Source: Candidatus Binatia bacterium
Lineage (GTDB): Bacteria > Desulfobacterota > Binatia > UBA9968
Direction: 5' to 3'
Assembly: GCA_025924215.1 (NCBI GenBank)
Contig: JAICEJ010000008.1
Span: 1-33,069, forward strand
Length of the DNA: 33,069 nt
Each line of letters begins with the position of its first letter. Within the stretch, counting starts at the first letter, position 1. The notes under the pieces were generated by a model, which did not search any database, was not told where the DNA came from, and worked only from the letters and a program-made list of their open reading frames with translations. This document shows positions 30,750 to 33,069 of the stretch, one piece after another. The position numbers and the translations under genes are program-made.

Positions 30750-31652
30750 ATGCGTAGAGAGGGCCTGGCAGAGGAGCTTGAATCTGAATCGATTGAAATA
30801 ATCCGCGAAGTAGTAGCTACAGCGGCCAAACCGGTGATGCTCTACTCGATCGGCAAAGACTCATCGGTAATGCTGCGCTTGGCACAGAAGGCTTTTTTCC
30901 CCGGCCCAATTCCGTTTCCATTGATGCATATCGATACCGGCTGGAAGTTTCAGGAGATGATTGCGTTTAGAAATCGCATGGCGACCGAAGTCGGATTTGA
31001 GCTGATTGCCTATACAAATCCGCGAGGCCTTGCCGAAGGTATTGGGCCAGTCTCCCATGGTTCGGCGTATCACACCGATGTGATGAAGACTGAAGCTCTG
31101 AGGCAAGCGCTTGATTTGTATGGCTTTGATGCTGCCTTTGGTGGGGCCAGACGGGACGAGGAAAAGTCGAGGGCAAAGGAGCGCATCTTTTCGTTTCGCG
31201 CGCCGGGCCATCGTTGGGAGCCAAAATCCCAGCGGCCGGAACTTTGGAATCTTTACAACACGCGGATCAATCAGGACGAAACCATCAGAGTATTTCCACT
31301 CTCCAATTGGACCGAAGCGGATATCTGGTCCTACATTCGCCAGGAGAACATTTCGATAGTGCCCTTATACTTCGCTGCCGAGCGGCCTGTCGTTAAGCGC
31401 TATGGCCAATGGATTATGGTCGACGACAGCCGGTTGCCGCTCCAGCCCGGCGAAACGGCGGATCTCCGCATGGTGCGATTCCGAACGCTCGGGTGTTATC
31501 CTCTGACCGCGGCTGTTGAAAGTACTGCAACCACTCTCGACCAGATCGTCGCCGAAACTCTTGCTGCCACGCGTTCCGAACGACAAGGACGCATCATCGA
31601 TCATGATGGCGCCGGCTCCATGGAACGCAAAAAGCAGGAAGGTTATTTCTGA
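30750..31652 (+). CDS. cysD: Sulfate adenylyltransferase subunit 2
   Basis: [22 protein letters not shown]-loop, [33 protein letters not shown]. Confidence 0.95.
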   Translation: MRREGLAEELESESIEIIREVVATAAKPVMLYSIGKDSSVMLRLAQKAFFPGPIPFPLMHIDTGWKFQEMIAFRNRMATEVGFELIAYTNPRGLAEGIGPVSHGSAYHTDVMKTEALRQALDLYGFDAAFGGARRDEEKSRAKERIFSFRAPGHRWEPKSQRPELWNLYNTRINQDETIRVFPLSNWTEADIWSYIRQENISIVPLYFAAERPVVKRYGQWIMVDDSRLPLQPGETADLRMVRFRTLGCYPLTAAVESTATTLDQIVAETLAATRSERQGRIIDHDGAGSMERKKQEGYF

Positions 31653-33069
31653 TGGATACGCTGAGATTCATCACCTGTGGCAGCGTAGACGATGGCAAGT
31701 CGACGCTCATTGGTCGCTTACTTTATGACACTAAGCTGATATTCAAAGATCAGTTCGAGGCACTGACAGCCGATTCGAAAAAATTTGGTACTCAAGGTGG
31801 GCGTTTGGACTTTGCACTGTTGGTCGACGGCTTGCAGGCCGAGCGCGAGCAGGGCATCACCATCGATGTTGCTTACCGGTTTTTTGCGACCAGCAAGCGT
31901 CGCTTTATTGTGGCCGACACCCCAGGCCATGAACAGTACACCCGTAACATGATCACCGGCGCGTCCACAGCGCGCGCGGCTGTGCTCCTGATTGACGCTC
32001 GCAAAGGCGTGCTTGTCCAGACCAAACGCCACAGCCGCATTATCTCGATGCTTGGAATTCGTCATGTCGCTCTTGCTGTCAACAAGATGGACCTTGTGAA
32101 TTGGTCACAGTCGGTGTGTGACGAAATCGCGGATTCCTATGCCCATTTCGCCAAAGATCTTGGCTTCGACACGATCACAGTAATTCCAGTGTCGGCGCTC
32201 GAAGGTCATAACATCGTTGAAGCCGGCCACGTCGCAATGTCCTGGTATGCAGGACCGAGCCTATTGCAGTGGCTTGAAACAATTAAGTGGGAGGACAGCC
32301 ATAACGAAAATCCCTTCACGATGCCGGTCCAGTGGGTTAATCGGCCCAATCTCGACTTCCGCGGGTTTTCCGGGCGAGTTGCCAGTGGTTCGGTCAGGCC
32401 CGGAGACAGCGTGCGCATCATTCCGTCAGGAACGGTTAGCTGCATCAAGGAAATCGCATCCTGGGCCGGATCTCAGCCTGAAGCCAGCGCAGGGCAGTCG
32501 GTGACTTTGACGCTCGGGGATGAGATTGACGCCAGCCGGGGGGATGTCATCGCGGCCGCTTCACATCCCGTCCAGTCTGCTGATCAATTTGAGGCGGATC
32601 TTCTTTGGCTGAGCGATCATCCTATGCTGCCGGGCCGTCCCTACGGAGCGCTGATACATACAAAGTCGGCCACCGTGACTATCACTCACATCAAGCACCG
32701 CTTGGATGTCAATACAGGCTCATTCCTTGCGGCAAAAAAACTTAGTCTCAACGAGATTGCCACGGTCAACTTGAGTTTCGACCGGCTCATACCATTTGCG
32801 TCTTATGCCGAAAACAAGAGACTTGGCGCGTTCATTCTCATCGACAAAGTAAGCAACGAGACCGTGGGTGCGGGTATGATCCATTTTGCGCTGCGGCGGT
32901 CTCTAAACGTTCACTGGCAAGCGATTGAGGTCACGAAAGCGGCGCGGGCCGAAATGAAGCATCAAGTGGCGAAATGTTTATGGTTCACCGGCCTTTCCGG
33001 GTCAGGCAAGTCAACCATCGCCAATCAGTTGGAGAAAAGTCTGCATTCGGAATGCAAGCACACCTATAT
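31652..33069 (+). CDS. cysNC: Bifunctional sulfate adenylyltransferase subunit 1 / APS kinase, truncated by window end
   Basis: [45 protein letters not shown]; continues into APS kinase WFTGLSGSGKSTIANQLE; start overlaps the cysD stop by 1 nt. Confidence 0.93.
   Translation, partial: MDTLRFITCGSVDDGKSTLIGRLLYDTKLIFKDQFEALTADSKKFGTQGGRLDFALLVDGLQAEREQGITIDVAYRFFATSKRRFIVADTPGHEQYTRNMITGASTARAAVLLIDARKGVLVQTKRHSRIISMLGIRHVALAVNKMDLVNWSQSVCDEIADSYAHFAKDLGFDTITVIPVSALEGHNIVEAGHVAMSWYAGPSLLQWLETIKWEDSHNENPFTMPVQWVNRPNLDFRGFSGRVASGSVRPGDSVRIIPSGTVSCIKEIASWAGSQPEASAGQSVTLTLGDEIDASRGDVIAAASHPVQSADQFEADLLWLSDHPMLPGRPYGALIHTKSATVTITHIKHRLDVNTGSFLAAKKLSLNEIATVNLSFDRLIPFASYAENKRLGAFILIDKVSNETVGAGMIHFALRRSLNVHWQAIEVTKAARAEMKHQVAKCLWFTGLSGSGKSTIANQLEKSLHSECKHTY

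Overview
The window is a gene-dense 33 kb bacterial chromosomal segment. I found no CRISPR array, transposase, rRNA or complete tRNA. Reading left to right: class II aldolase and UbiD decarboxylase (minus); a solo HExxH zincin; ileS-lspA; an exported alpha/beta hydrolase; a hybrid histidine kinase followed by an Smr protein (minus); a second UbiD and a TauE/SafE exporter; a cysteine hydrolase (minus); a SAM-dependent methyltransferase with a lipobox-like N-terminus; a small-protein / secreted protein / glycine-zipper lipoprotein operon (minus); a sigma-54 activator and sensor kinase pair (minus); moaA, a MoeA-like protein and a second cysteine hydrolase; CBS-korA-korB (minus); clpS-clpA; an M48/Ste24-type protease; cysD and a truncated cysNC. 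The most notable candidate system is at 15200-19310. A sigma-54-dependent two-component pair (with GAFTNA instead of GAFTGA) lies next to a correctly spaced -24/-12 promoter (TGGCATttgagTTGCT). That promoter drives a compact three-gene operon whose first gene is a 55-aa ORF missing from the supplied ORF track but preceded by a perfect AAGGAGGA ribosome-binding site. The second candidate is a 271-nt leader with competing hairpins between moaA and a MoeA-like gene. All family assignments come from reading motifs by eye; no searches were run.
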